DNA from: Bacteroidota bacterium
GTDB taxonomy: Bacteria > Bacteroidota > Bacteroidia > Sphingobacteriales > Sphingobacteriaceae
Assembly (NCBI GenBank): GCA_018266915.1
Contig: JAFDZM010000035.1
Location: 1 to 64,000 of the forward strand
Reading direction: 5' to 3'
DNA length: 64,000 bases
The notes below the pieces were generated by a model that was not told the DNA's origin, did no database searches, and saw only the letters and a program-made list of their open reading frames with translations. Positions 7,597 to 15,501 of this stretch are shown here, piece by piece. The stretch's first letter is position 1, and every line of letters starts with the position of its first letter. The translations under genes and the position numbers were made by a program.

Positions 7597-8331
7597 ATGG
7601 ACAGGCAGATGCAAGTGTTTGAGGAGGTTTTCGAATCTCTTGTTTCAACACAGGAAATATTAAAAGAAGACCACAATCCAGTTTACCGTTTCGACGATCA
7701 ACTTATTGATGGAGCGATAATCGACATTGGGTGTGGTCAAACTTCCTCTTTGCTAAAGTATGCGGCCAGCGGAAGAAGATTAATTGGAATTGACAATGAA
7801 CAATCTCAGCTAAATAAATTGCGATCTCGAATGACAGAAGTTGCCGGATTCACTTCAAGGGAATGGGAGTTACTAAAGCAAAACCTACAGCACGATCCTT
7901 TACCGAAGGGAATTTATGCAATGGTAGTGTTATTTAATATTTTGCATTTCTTCTCCCTGAAGTATTGTGAAAGATTCGTAGAAAAACTCGAACCACATTT
8001 GAAAACCGGGTCAATATTAAGTATCTGCGTCCACTCTGTCAAATACTTTGCAAACGATCCAACAAACCCCCAGAATAATGAATATTTTAAGCATTATTTC
8101 TCTCAAGACGATTTAGATAAATTATTCCCTTCAATTAAATATGACAGACTATATAGGGCTGATATCGAAACGCAGCAATGCAAGAAATATCAAGAGGTAG
8201 CTGCACTATGGGCCGAGAAACTCATTGAGTATTTTAAAATTGCAGATCCATTGATAAAGGCCGACTTAAGGCAGAATTCGAAAGATAACAACATTCAAGC
8301 CGATTTAATTTGTGTTTATAAGCGACGTTAA
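7597..8331 (+). CDS. Class I SAM-dependent methyltransferase
   Basis: A Rossmann-type methyltransferase: motif I is A-I-I-D-I-G-C-G-Q-T (about residues 39-48), with the acidic end of strand 2 in R-R-L-I-G-I-D-N-E. The central H-F-F-S-L-K-Y segment and long C-terminal helices do not reveal the substrate. It starts 59 bp after the LRAT-like gene, same strand. It may belong to the ubiquitin-like operon or be separate cargo; spacing alone does not decide. An out-of-frame ATG lies 5 bp upstream. Confidence 0.82.
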   Translation: MDRQMQVFEEVFESLVSTQEILKEDHNPVYRFDDQLIDGAIIDIGCGQTSSLLKYAASGRRLIGIDNEQSQLNKLRSRMTEVAGFTSREWELLKQNLQHDPLPKGIYAMVVLFNILHFFSLKYCERFVEKLEPHLKTGSILSICVHSVKYFANDPTNPQNNEYFKHYFSQDDLDKLFPSIKYDRLYRADIETQQCKKYQEVAALWAEKLIEYFKIADPLIKADLRQNSKDNNIQADLICVYKRR

Positions 8332-8594
8332 TTGCTGTCTTCTAAAGGGCTAAAAAACCGGGAAAGCATTAGCGGCACGCAGTGAAGCCATTTGAGCCTA
8401 ATTGAGTTACCTTGAGTATCAAATCACTCAAAATTATTCTCGTCGGGGCTACTAGAAAAGCTGTTTTCATACAAGGGAGTGGTATTTTTTCGTTAATTGG
8501 TAAACTATAGGGCAAATTTTATGATAATTTATAAACCAGAAGCACTATGAATTGGGTTGTTTCTTTTATTTTGACCTTTAGTTAAAACCTTCGG

Positions 8595-9233
8595 CTATTT
8601 AGGATTATTGTAAATATAGCCATCCAGATCTGAGGGTCTTAGTCGCTTTTCCCCTTCGAGGAAAAAATTCATAGGAATACTTATCCGATAAGCACTCTTT
8701 TTCAACGGGGTGACTGTATGAGGGAGTTCTCTTGCATCGAATAATATAAAAATTCCAGGTTCAGGAGATATTTTTATAACCCCACGACTTAGTTCAAAAA
8801 TCAATTCACCTCCTTCGGGTTCATGGTGAGATGTTACAAATAAGATTCCTGTTAATGGATTACTATCAACGTGTCTCTCATATCGCGACCCACGCCCTTT
8901 TAAATAATTTATATTTATAGATGAAATTAACTCAGTATCAATTTTATATTTGTTGGGGAAATGTTTATTGGCAAGTGTCAATAATTCATTAGCATATAAG
9001 CGAAATAACCACGGTAAGGAAGAATAGATTTTAATTCCGTCTACAATGTTTATATCTGTTCCTTTAGAGTTGGCCGGCTCTCTTGAAGTCGTAGAGTTTC
9101 CGTCTAAATGAACCAAATAAGATTGTTGTAGAGCAACTTTTTCGATTTCCTCCCTCCACCCAACGGGCAAAAGCTGTAATTCATTTAGATCAAATTTGGC
9201 ATAAGTTCCTGTTTCATCAAACATGTGATTCAT
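8595..9233 (-). CDS. 2-oxoglutarate/Fe(II)-dependent oxygenase
   Basis: A prolyl-4-hydroxylase-like double-stranded beta-helix oxygenase. The iron ligands are H121-x-D123 (E-R-H-V-D-S-N-P) and H172 (L-P-H-T-V), and the 2-oxoglutarate arginine is R183 (Y-R-I-S-I-P-M-N-F). These positions are standard, so the enzyme should be active. It is the last of four overlapping minus-strand genes; its start lies 17 bp inside the methyltransferase gene. The substrate is unknown. The partner genes suggest that it helps build or modify a small molecule or macromolecule. Confidence 0.88.
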   Translation of the reverse strand: MNHMFDETGTYAKFDLNELQLLPVGWREEIEKVALQQSYLVHLDGNSTTSREPANSKGTDINIVDGIKIYSSLPWLFRLYANELLTLANKHFPNKYKIDTELISSININYLKGRGSRYERHVDSNPLTGILFVTSHHEPEGGELIFELSRGVIKISPEPGIFILFDARELPHTVTPLKKSAYRISIPMNFFLEGEKRLRPSDLDGYIYNNPK

Positions 9234-9975
9234 TTTTAAAAGTTACTATAAGTTCATGGCTTAAAAAGGGCAAAAGTTTTCCGAGTTTCCGGCTAGTTGG
9301 CCATAACCAAGGTTTTTGCAAGATCATTATGCCGGAAAAGGCGTTGTAACCCCTGACATCGATATTTTTGAAGTTATATTTCAAAAACAATTTTTTTATC
9401 TCTTTTGGGCTAAAAACCCACGCATACGTGTATTTTTTATGTTTACTTTTTCTGGTTTTGTAATGTTCTTTTTTCCCAAATTTAAAATTAAGTAGTCTCC
9501 TTAACGACCATTTACTCATAACGGACAAAAGCACCTTTCCTTCCGGTTTCAAAATCCGGTTCATTTGAGCAATAGTTAATCCGATATCGTCAGCATAGGA
9601 CAAGGCTGTAAAAGTGCTAATTATTACATCAAAGTAACCGCTATCAAACTGACTCAGGTCACTCATAGAGGCATTAATCAATTTTACTAATGGATAATTT
9701 TTGTTAAATTGTTTAAGCATTTCGATTGAACAGTCCAATCCAATAAAGTCGATATTGTCGTTTTTCGCGCACAGAGAATAGCCCAATCCGGTACCACAGC
9801 CCAAATCCAGAATTCTACAGCCATTTAAATTTAATTTTTCCATTTCAGCGCCTATAAACCTATTCTCCAAATTACTCCATTGATCAAGATACAACTGGTC
9901 ATATTCAATTGCCATTATGTCCCAATATTCCTTATTATTTATAGACCAATCGCTATAGGTTTGATTCATTGCCAT
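9217..9975 (-). CDS. Class I SAM-dependent methyltransferase (UbiE/BioC-like)
   Basis: Motif I is I-L-D-L-G-C-G-T-G (about residues 55-63). Next come an I-G-L-D acidic loop and an F-D-V-I-I-S-T-F motif IV region, typical of small-molecule methyltransferases. The 252-residue length is normal. The start lies 23 bp inside the upstream membrane-protein gene and its end overlaps the oxygenase start, so the four-gene operon is translationally coupled. The C-terminal part has a K/R-rich stretch (about 165-180) that could contact a negatively charged partner. Substrate unknown. Confidence 0.9.
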   Translation of the reverse strand: MAMNQTYSDWSINNKEYWDIMAIEYDQLYLDQWSNLENRFIGAEMEKLNLNGCRILDLGCGTGLGYSLCAKNDNIDFIGLDCSIEMLKQFNKNYPLVKLINASMSDLSQFDSGYFDVIISTFTALSYADDIGLTIAQMNRILKPEGKVLLSVMSKWSLRRLLNFKFGKKEHYKTRKSKHKKYTYAWVFSPKEIKKLFLKYNFKNIDVRGYNAFSGIMILQKPWLWPTSRKLGKLLPFLSHELIVTFKNESHV

Positions 9976-10834
9976 GTTCTAATGAATTTTCAAACTCTTC
10001 TATGAAATTTTGATCTAGAGGTTTTGCGAAGTCTCTAAGATTTGTGAAAATTCTATTATTTTTCTTGATGGTTCCATCGTCCAGGTTCAATATGCCCCGT
10101 ATGTAAGAATCTTCAAAGACATCGGATGCAATCGCAAAATCATCGAATGCTAGGAAGCCGCTTCCTATGTCAGTCAATAAATTCTGTCTAGCTTTAACTA
10201 ATGCTTCTTTGATTATGAAATACGTTTTCATATAATCATTTCGTCGAGCTATCATGATCTTTATGGCCGGATTGTCAAGCATCTTTTTAACAGCAGACTT
10301 TTCTATTATGAAAATTCGCTCAACCAAAACATCTCTTCTAGACGCAAGTAAATTAAGCCGTAAAAATTCTTCTTCCTCTGGAGTATCTACCCACTCTTCT
10401 TCACCCATTATAGAAGCAGCCCAGATTCTTTTAGAAGCGCCATTCAACAATGAGTATAAATAAATGTAATATACGTCTTGAGAAAGCGTACCGGTCACAC
10501 CCTTCTTTTCAAGATCTTTTATTGAATTTTTTGTCTTATTTATTAGGTATTGCCCCCCGTTATTATCAATAAATTTTCTTCCTTCATTTTCATAGTAGTT
10601 GTCAAGAAGTTCTTCAATCTTAAAAACATTTGTGTTTTTAAATTTCGACTGTTGAACAATATAAAAAAGCGAAATAAGTCCTAAAATGGATATGCTAGTA
10701 AGACCAATAAAAAAATAGAATGTCTTATCCGAGGTAGATGTAACAAATTTTACTGCTGACCAAATAGCGGTTCCTAGAGGAGCCAATCCCACTAAGGCGG
10801 ATGCAATCTCGATGTATTTTATTGTCTTTTTCAC
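9953..10834 (-). CDS. Two-TM protein with unknown cytoplasmic domain
   Basis: I do not recognise this family. A GTG start at 10,834 overlaps the SDR stop by four bases (GTGA). Two membrane segments (about residues 8-32 and 40-62) are followed by a roughly 220-residue soluble domain with acidic E-E-E-W-V-D-T-P-E-E-E-E and a long helical C-terminal half. The soluble part contains an R-I-W-A-A-S-I-M-G segment and the phrase I-M-I-A-R-R-N-D-Y, somewhat reminiscent of sensor domains related to phospholipase D folds, but no HKD motif is present. It probably anchors the partner enzymes to the membrane or senses a signal. Confidence 0.8.
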   Translation of the reverse strand: MKKTIKYIEIASALVGLAPLGTAIWSAVKFVTSTSDKTFYFFIGLTSISILGLISLFYIVQQSKFKNTNVFKIEELLDNYYENEGRKFIDNNGGQYLINKTKNSIKDLEKKGVTGTLSQDVYYIYLYSLLNGASKRIWAASIMGEEEWVDTPEEEEFLRLNLLASRRDVLVERIFIIEKSAVKKMLDNPAIKIMIARRNDYMKTYFIIKEALVKARQNLLTDIGSGFLAFDDFAIASDVFEDSYIRGILNLDDGTIKKNNRIFTNLRDFAKPLDQNFIEEFENSLEHGNESNL

Positions 10835-11592
10835 TGATTAGTATTTGTGGATAAATCGTCAAACTCGTATTTCGCCAACGGGTCAGAGCACAAATAACCT
10901 CCATCCGCAATCATTGTGGTGCCATTAATAAACGAAGACACACTTGAAAAAAGGAAATAGACGGCTTCGGCAATTTCTTCTGGTTTTCCCAAACGGCTTA
11001 GGGGCGTTAGGTCTCTAGATTTATTGAATATTTCGTCCGTATCCATCTCACCGCCTATCCACCCTGCAGGAACCGCATTTATTCTAATGTTTCTTTTTCC
11101 CAATGTATTCGCCAGGGATTTAACAAGGTTATGAATAGCGGCTTTGGACGCAGAATACGCAGAGGCCCCGTAAGAACCCCGATAAGCTTCAGTACTAGTC
11201 ATAATTATATTTGAGCTGCCACTGTTCATTTTGTTTTTCAACTCATGAATTAGAAAATTAGGAGCTGTTAAATTGACAGCAATGCTTTTGTCCCACAACT
11301 CATGATCAAATTGATTGGGGTTTTCCATGTTAAAATAAAACTGCGCATAAATAACACCATCGATATTTTCATTAATTGAATTGACAAAAGCTACGAGGTC
11401 TTTTCTGGAGGAAACATCAAGAGGAATAAGTTTAAGTAAATCATCAGGTAGACTTTTTGAAAGTTCCTGAGCATCTTGCTCAAATTCCATTTCATAAGTC
11501 CCCAGCACGGATACACCCTGAGAAATCATTTTTTGGGTAATTGCTTGTGCGTAGCCTGGCTTCGCCGCGCCTATTATTATTATTTTTTTCAT
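10831..11592 (-). CDS. Short-chain dehydrogenase/reductase (SDR)
   Basis: An NAD(P)-dependent classical SDR. It has a glycine-rich cofactor loop near the N-terminus (I-I-G-A-A-K-P-G-Y-A), slightly off the usual TGxxxGxG, and the catalytic Y-S-A-S-K (Y-x-x-x-K) with upstream Ser in M-T-S-T-E. The C-terminal I-N-G-T-T-M-I-A-D-G-G-Y is typical. I start at the ATG at 11,592, directly before the first beta strand (253 residues); an upstream ATG at 11,634 adds 14 residues. It is the first gene of the overlapping four-gene operon. Confidence 0.88.
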   Translation of the reverse strand: MKKIIIIGAAKPGYAQAITQKMISQGVSVLGTYEMEFEQDAQELSKSLPDDLLKLIPLDVSSRKDLVAFVNSINENIDGVIYAQFYFNMENPNQFDHELWDKSIAVNLTAPNFLIHELKNKMNSGSSNIIMTSTEAYRGSYGASAYSASKAAIHNLVKSLANTLGKRNIRINAVPAGWIGGEMDTDEIFNKSRDLTPLSRLGKPEEIAEAVYFLFSSVSSFINGTTMIADGGYLCSDPLAKYEFDDLSTNTNQ

Positions 11593-12141
11593 CTTTTTGC
11601 CTATACTAGATATAACCACCTTATTATAAAACACTGTATTTATATATCAATGTTATAATAATGGTATATGGACCGATCATTTAAATGTTCCCTTTAAAAA
11701 GGGAATAAGGTATTCTTCTCTCCCAAACTTCACAAAAACTGACGCCAGGTTTCGTCATAGTCATAGAAGCTTTTCAAGCACGTATGACTATGACCAGCTT
11801 TCTATTCGCTCTCGCGAATGCTGACCTGTCATCATTTTTGTAGAAGTAAGGTCGTTCATCATGAAAGCTCTCTCTGCCTTTTATTTATCTTCCCTGTCGT
11901 TCAGAACAATAAAAGCCAGCCGCTTTCCTTGTTAGGCTCGCCTGCTCTTTCGCAAACGGCTTCACAAATACTTTCGCGTGCAATTAACTACTTCACAAAT
12001 CAGCGCACTATTTGCACACTGAAATCATTTGTTCGTGTATCACATACCATCCACTCGCTGCGCTCCCTCTGTATGGACCGTTTGCTCAGCTCGCAGACGG
12101 CTTCGTTACTCTGCGCCGTCTTTTGACGGCTCGGTTATCTA
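11593..12141. other. Non-coding spacer with hairpins
   Basis: I see no convincing gene in these 549 bp. A perfect 12-bp inverted repeat has arms 11754-11765 and 11783-11794 (GTCATAGTCATA and its complement) around a 17-bp loop. A short hairpin at 12115-12130 (GCCGTC, TTTT, GACGGC) lies just past the stop of the leftward pYEATS gene and may help end its transcript. The plus-strand frame at 11818-12126 has no recognisable protein features. Confidence 0.5.
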
Positions 12142-13290
12142 CTAATCTGACCAATAGAAAGACTTAGGTAGATTAGGTAAGTCGTTAATATCAAGCTCTA
12201 GGTTGATATAATCGATTGTGCTGTCTTTTTGCTCAATATCCGATAACGCAGCAACTGTAAACGCTTCGTATGACAGTATCTCTAGAAATACCGTTTGCTT
12301 TTTACTTGCATTTAGAATCCTTATCATGGGCTTAAAGGTGTCATGAAGTAAAATAGCAACCGGCCCACGGAATGTCTTATCATCGACGCATGACACTGTA
12401 ATCCGCACTTTGAATAAATCGGAGATTAACGTAGGGGATACTTCAACTGTAAGTTGTCTCATATTTGAATATGATTTTCCTCCCCATTTCTCTTTGTGCA
12501 GATCGTCAGGATGCTTTGTTTGAGTCTGCCTCACAATTGTTGCGATTTCATCCTGTAGATTAGGGTCGTCCAGTTCATCAGTTTGCTTGAGATCGGAAAA
12601 TGTCAGATCCTGCTTCGGATTATTGATTAAATCAATAAATTCCTCTTTTCGCTCTTTCAACGATGAGTTTTCCTTTTGAAGCTTTTTGATAGTTTCAAGG
12701 TCTTTTTTGCTTTTGGTCAATATTTTGCGAAAATCTATCCTCGTCCACATGTATCCAATGGTAAGACCAGCAATAAAATAAAAGACGATCAGGCCGTATG
12801 AAAACACATACAGATCATTGCCCGGATGCTTCAATGCTTCACTAATCTTTATCGCGGCTTGATCTATCCGATCAAGAATTTGATTGAACTGCGTAAGGCT
12901 TAAGCCTACAATAATTTTTGTTAGCCAGTCCGATATTTCTTCAAGACTTGTGTTGTCGTTGTAATCATCGTTTTTATCTGATGCTTGCGCATTGGCAACA
13001 GGTACAGGTTTCCCTTGAACACTTTTCGGTATCGCAAATAAAAACCCCATAGCGCAGCCACCGAGATACACGGCTCCCGTCACAGCCAAGGCTGTAAAAA
13101 CATCAAAAAGCGTGGATGTTTTGTAATAGAAGCTAAAAGTTGTGAAAATGATTATCGTCACTACCCCTACTAGGATAAGCATATTATGATAAATGATTTT
13201 AATACTATTAGCATTTGCCGGCTCAACCCCATAATAGAAGTCTGCAAGACCTTTCCAAAAGCCTTTTTTTGCGTTCTGTGTGCTATCCAT
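12142..13290 (-). CDS. Membrane protein with C-terminal pYEATS-like domain
   Basis: Three membrane segments (about residues 36-56, 62-86 and 161-182) are followed by a coiled coil (about 190-220) and a beta-rich C-terminal domain (about 283-365). That domain has the pattern V-A-I-L-L-H-D-T-F-K-P ... V-F-L-E-I-L-S-Y-E-A-F-T-V-A-A, which resembles prokaryotic YEATS (pYEATS) domains: the L-H-x-T-F strand and the later E-x-F-T-V strand. pYEATS domains are thought to bind modified peptides or ligands in conflict-related proteins. The gene follows the secreted nuclease gene (70 bp) on the same strand. The domain call is by eye. Confidence 0.65.
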   Translation of the reverse strand: MDSTQNAKKGFWKGLADFYYGVEPANANSIKIIYHNMLILVGVVTIIIFTTFSFYYKTSTLFDVFTALAVTGAVYLGGCAMGFLFAIPKSVQGKPVPVANAQASDKNDDYNDNTSLEEISDWLTKIIVGLSLTQFNQILDRIDQAAIKISEALKHPGNDLYVFSYGLIVFYFIAGLTIGYMWTRIDFRKILTKSKKDLETIKKLQKENSSLKERKEEFIDLINNPKQDLTFSDLKQTDELDDPNLQDEIATIVRQTQTKHPDDLHKEKWGGKSYSNMRQLTVEVSPTLISDLFKVRITVSCVDDKTFRGPVAILLHDTFKPMIRILNASKKQTVFLEILSYEAFTVAALSDIEQKDSTIDYINLELDINDLPNLPKSFYWSD

Positions 13291-13360
13291 CTTCTGTCAT
13301 GCGTAAAAAATGTTTACTTTAACCGAACTTCATGAATCAGGGCAAGATTTAAAAAGTTTA

Positions 13361-14002
13361 TTACAAGGACAGCCCTGTTTTTTGCTTCAATACTGCTATA
13401 TCGACTTTGTAATGAGTGTAGGGGAATTGGTTTACATCGTCACTATTGGGCATCAAATAAGCCTCTATGTCGCCATTGGCATGCTGTATCACTTTCCAAC
13501 AAAACTCGGGCACTGATACGCTATCCTTGCCAATAACTTTCCGTGAGCCTATACTGCCGCATTCAATGAACAAATCATCACCAGTAAGTGCCATTTTGCG
13601 ACACTGGTCTTCCAGGGCTTTCCACGTAATCTCATTGAGATGCTTAGTTTGCGGTGCCATATTTGTGAAGAACCAACAATGCAAATTTAGGTCTTCAGTA
13701 GCACATGCATCATCAGCGGCGTCAAAGTTATGGCCTCTATCAAAGCCTGAACCTTTATAATCTGCATCGAGATCAGTTTCACCCGGCAATTGCGGGTCCA
13801 ATTGGAAGCAATTGCATCGCTTGAGCTTGTTTTCACAGGTCAGCATGGCTTTGGTAAGGTGCCAGTACACCTTAACGGGGTATTTGGCACTATGGCTCCA
13901 GGCGGTATGAAAATTGCCCTCATCAAGACTTACCGTATCAGTCAGCGACTGCGCCAGACACGCATACGGGAATAGGCATATCAGAATTAATAACTTTTTC
14001 AT
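13361..14002 (-). CDS. Secreted DNA/RNA non-specific endonuclease (NUC1 type)
   Basis: A beta-beta-alpha-metal nuclease with the signature D-R-G-H at residues 88-91 (F-D-R-G-H-N-F-D-A-A-D-D) and the metal-ligand asparagine in H-L-N-E-I-T-W (about 123). An N-terminal signal peptide (M-K-K-L-L-I-L-I-C to C-L-A-Q) directs it to the periplasm or outside. Several cysteines (C56, C63, C65, C100, C109) may form disulfides. It lies between a small Cys-rich exported protein and the pYEATS membrane protein. It could digest foreign DNA or be an effector. Confidence 0.9.
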   Translation of the reverse strand: MKKLLILICLFPYACLAQSLTDTVSLDEGNFHTAWSHSAKYPVKVYWHLTKAMLTCENKLKRCNCFQLDPQLPGETDLDADYKGSGFDRGHNFDAADDACATEDLNLHCWFFTNMAPQTKHLNEITWKALEDQCRKMALTGDDLFIECGSIGSRKVIGKDSVSVPEFCWKVIQHANGDIEAYLMPNSDDVNQFPYTHYKVDIAVLKQKTGLSL

Positions 14003-14029
14003 ATGTGATAATTTAAAATTGGTTTCTTA

Positions 14030-14275
14030 TTAACGGTAACAAATCTTACACGGCTTATAGCCCAATTTAACAGCCTGCGCCCTCGTGATCTTCACTATGC
14101 TATGAGTACATCGCGCCAAGCCGCGACACTCATACTTATGATACGCATAGGCCGACTTGCTTTGACAGATATAGACAGAGTCTATAGCAACTTTCTTATA
14201 AGTAACCGGAACAGATGCTGCTTTGCTAACACCAGCACTAATTAGCAAGAGAAAAATAATAATGCTCTTTTTCAT
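14030..14275 (-). CDS. Small exported Cys-rich protein
   Basis: An 81-residue protein with a signal peptide (cleavage likely after S-K-A-A) and a compact domain whose spacing suggests metal binding: C-Q-S-K-S-A-Y-A-Y-H, C-R-G-L-A-R-C, and C-K-I-C-Y at the end. A similar pattern (Y-H-x-x-x-C-x-G-L-x-x-C ... G-Y-x-P-C-x-x-C) occurs in small Bacteroidota proteins and at the ends of some secreted nucleases. It lies 27 bp upstream of the nuclease gene, so it may be a nuclease partner. Function unknown. Confidence 0.7.
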   Translation of the reverse strand: MKKSIIIFLLLISAGVSKAASVPVTYKKVAIDSVYICQSKSAYAYHKYECRGLARCTHSIVKITRAQAVKLGYKPCKICYR

Positions 14276-14290
14276 GGATATAGGTTTGCT

Positions 14291-14527
14291 TTAGTCATCA
14301 ATATCCGGTGAGCCCGTTAATTGCCTTAGAAGCTTGTTTTGTTCTTCGCTCAGCTTTATTTGCTTTTGCTGGTTGCTCACCATTTCATTGACTTTCCAAT
14401 ACCACAAGAATAGTTCCCTGGTAATAAAGAAGAGCACAATAGCAATCAGCGTGGCGATCAAAAGATATTCGCCAAGTGTCATCGGTTGGGAATATCCGAC
14501 TTGTAAAATGATAAAGGTGTTTTTCAT
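14291..14527 (-). CDS. Small single-TM protein with coiled-coil tail
   Basis: From ATG 14,527 this is a 78-residue protein with one membrane segment (about 22-42, L-L-I-A-T-L-I-A-I-V-L-F-F-I) and a charged, Gln/Glu-rich helical tail. An in-frame start at 14,602 would add 25 residues that look unlike the rest. It heads a possible minus-strand operon with the Cys-rich protein and nuclease. Function unknown; its shape recalls small accessory or holin-like proteins, but no family is recognised. Confidence 0.6.
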   Translation of the reverse strand: MKNTFIILQVGYSQPMTLGEYLLIATLIAIVLFFITRELFLWYWKVNEMVSNQQKQIKLSEEQNKLLRQLTGSPDIDD

Positions 14528-14578
14528 CGTGATATGTTTTGGTATTTGAAGGTACGGTGTAAATAACTGTGCGTCAAC

Positions 14579-14597
14579 CCGTGTTTTCACGGTATTT
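14579..14597 (-). promoter_or_regulatory. AAATACCGTGAAAACACGG motif, copy 1 (reverse orientation)
   Basis: On the minus strand this 19-bp sequence is identical to plus-strand 19784-19802. It contains the dyad CCGTG-AAAA-CACGG. A related variant, AATACCGTGTAAACA, occurs at 14941-14955. Copy 1 lies upstream of the leftward small-TM gene, the variant upstream of the 154-residue gene at 15,037. This may be a shared operator or a mobile-element signature. Confidence 0.45.
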
Positions 14598-14639
14598 TTC
14601 ATTTCATTTGAAAAAGACGATAAATCGATACATTTTTGC

Positions 14640-15036
14640 GCCTCTCACTGGTAAGCAGGGGTGCTTACCAATTGTGAAAAGGTTTAAGTAAATAGAGTTC
14701 CCAAGCTGCGAGAGCACGGGAACTTACTTCAAAAAAAAAGAAAAAAGCACCAAAGCTACCCGGCTTGCTGTTGCCTTTCCATGCTCCGGCAAGGAATTTC
14801 CGGCATAAACGCGCTGCCTCTGCACGATCCATTTATTCCGTTCCTCCTTGCCTCCACCCCGCGCCGTCTATCCGGGTTTCTTTTTCTCTTTTTGTTTTTT
14901 TGGAAATAATATTGTTTGAATAGGTTAAAACACTGTGTAGAATACCGTGTAAACACCTCTTTACAAGCCATATCCCGCTTACTATCTTTAAGCTATTATT
15001 GTCACTGTTAACGATTCACCTAGATTCTATATCACA
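14640..15036. other. Structured non-coding segment upstream of TraG-like ATPase genes
   Basis: A perfect hairpin at 14649-14670 has 9-bp arms TGGTAAGCA / TGCTTACCA around GGGG. A second stem pairs 14696-14702 with 14718-14724 (AGTTCCC / GGGAACT) and extends outward with AAGTAA / TTACTT across a bulge. The segment 14750-14890 is GC-richer and Pro/Arg-codon-like on the minus strand. The 71-codon frame there (14756-14971) looks like a by-product of a conserved DNA element; from memory similar frames recur in Bacteroidota mobile elements. Candidate roles are an oriT-like or replication site, or a structured RNA. Confidence 0.5.
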
Positions 15037-15501
15037 ATGGCTTCAGTCGATACCCTGCACAAACATCATCATCAGCATTTTGACTATCTCCAACTCTCGT
15101 CTAAGGAATTTTATGCACTCCTCGAAGAAATGATCAGGGAATACAAGTTTCCCGATGTTTCCTGTGAGCGTACCACCATGAAAGAAAGCGGTATATTTTC
15201 TTCGAGCCGTGAATACTTATCGATTAAGCGGAAACGCCAGTTGTTTTACGTCTGTGCCGCGCCCTTTGGCAAAAGCTTTTTCATTAGCTGGTACATGATC
15301 GAAGAAGCCAATACTGCAGCAAATATCACAGAAAAAATTCCGCTAATTGGTAAGCCCATTGCCAAAGAAATGGAGAGAAAGACCTATTACCAGTACGACA
15401 CCGAACTGATGTTCACCGAAAGCATCCAGTCCATTATTAAGCTTGCTATTGAGAAGGTGAGCGGGGAGCATGGGCATAGAAAAAATGAACAAGCAACATG
15501 A
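15037..15501 (+). CDS. Small partner protein of the TraG-like ATPase
   Basis: A 154-residue soluble protein of no family I recognise. It has a His-rich start (H-K-H-H-H-Q-H) and mixed alpha/beta sequence with a hydrophobic strand pair (L-F-Y-V-C-A-A-P-F-G-K-S-F-F-I-S-W-Y-M-I). The stop overlaps the ATPase start by four bases (ATGA, 15498-15501), so the two are translationally coupled and probably act together. The codon usage and GC level are like those of the ATPase and higher than those of the left end of the window. Confidence 0.75.
   Translation: MASVDTLHKHHHQHFDYLQLSSKEFYALLEEMIREYKFPDVSCERTTMKESGIFSSSREYLSIKRKRQLFYVCAAPFGKSFFISWYMIEEANTAANITEKIPLIGKPIAKEMERKTYYQYDTELMFTESIQSIIKLAIEKVSGEHGHRKNEQAT

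Noticed and set aside
8332..8594. Possible remnant gene in the gap after the methyltransferase
   Set aside because: Only a small TTGAGT/ACTCAA dyad near 8412-8431 is visible; no coherent frame.
11818..12126. Plus-strand 102-codon frame
   Set aside because: Low-complexity, no domain or start signal; overlaps hairpin-rich non-coding sequence.
14756..14971. Minus-strand 71-codon frame with Arg-rich protein
   Set aside because: Sequence looks like a conserved DNA element read as protein; treated as non-coding segment instead.
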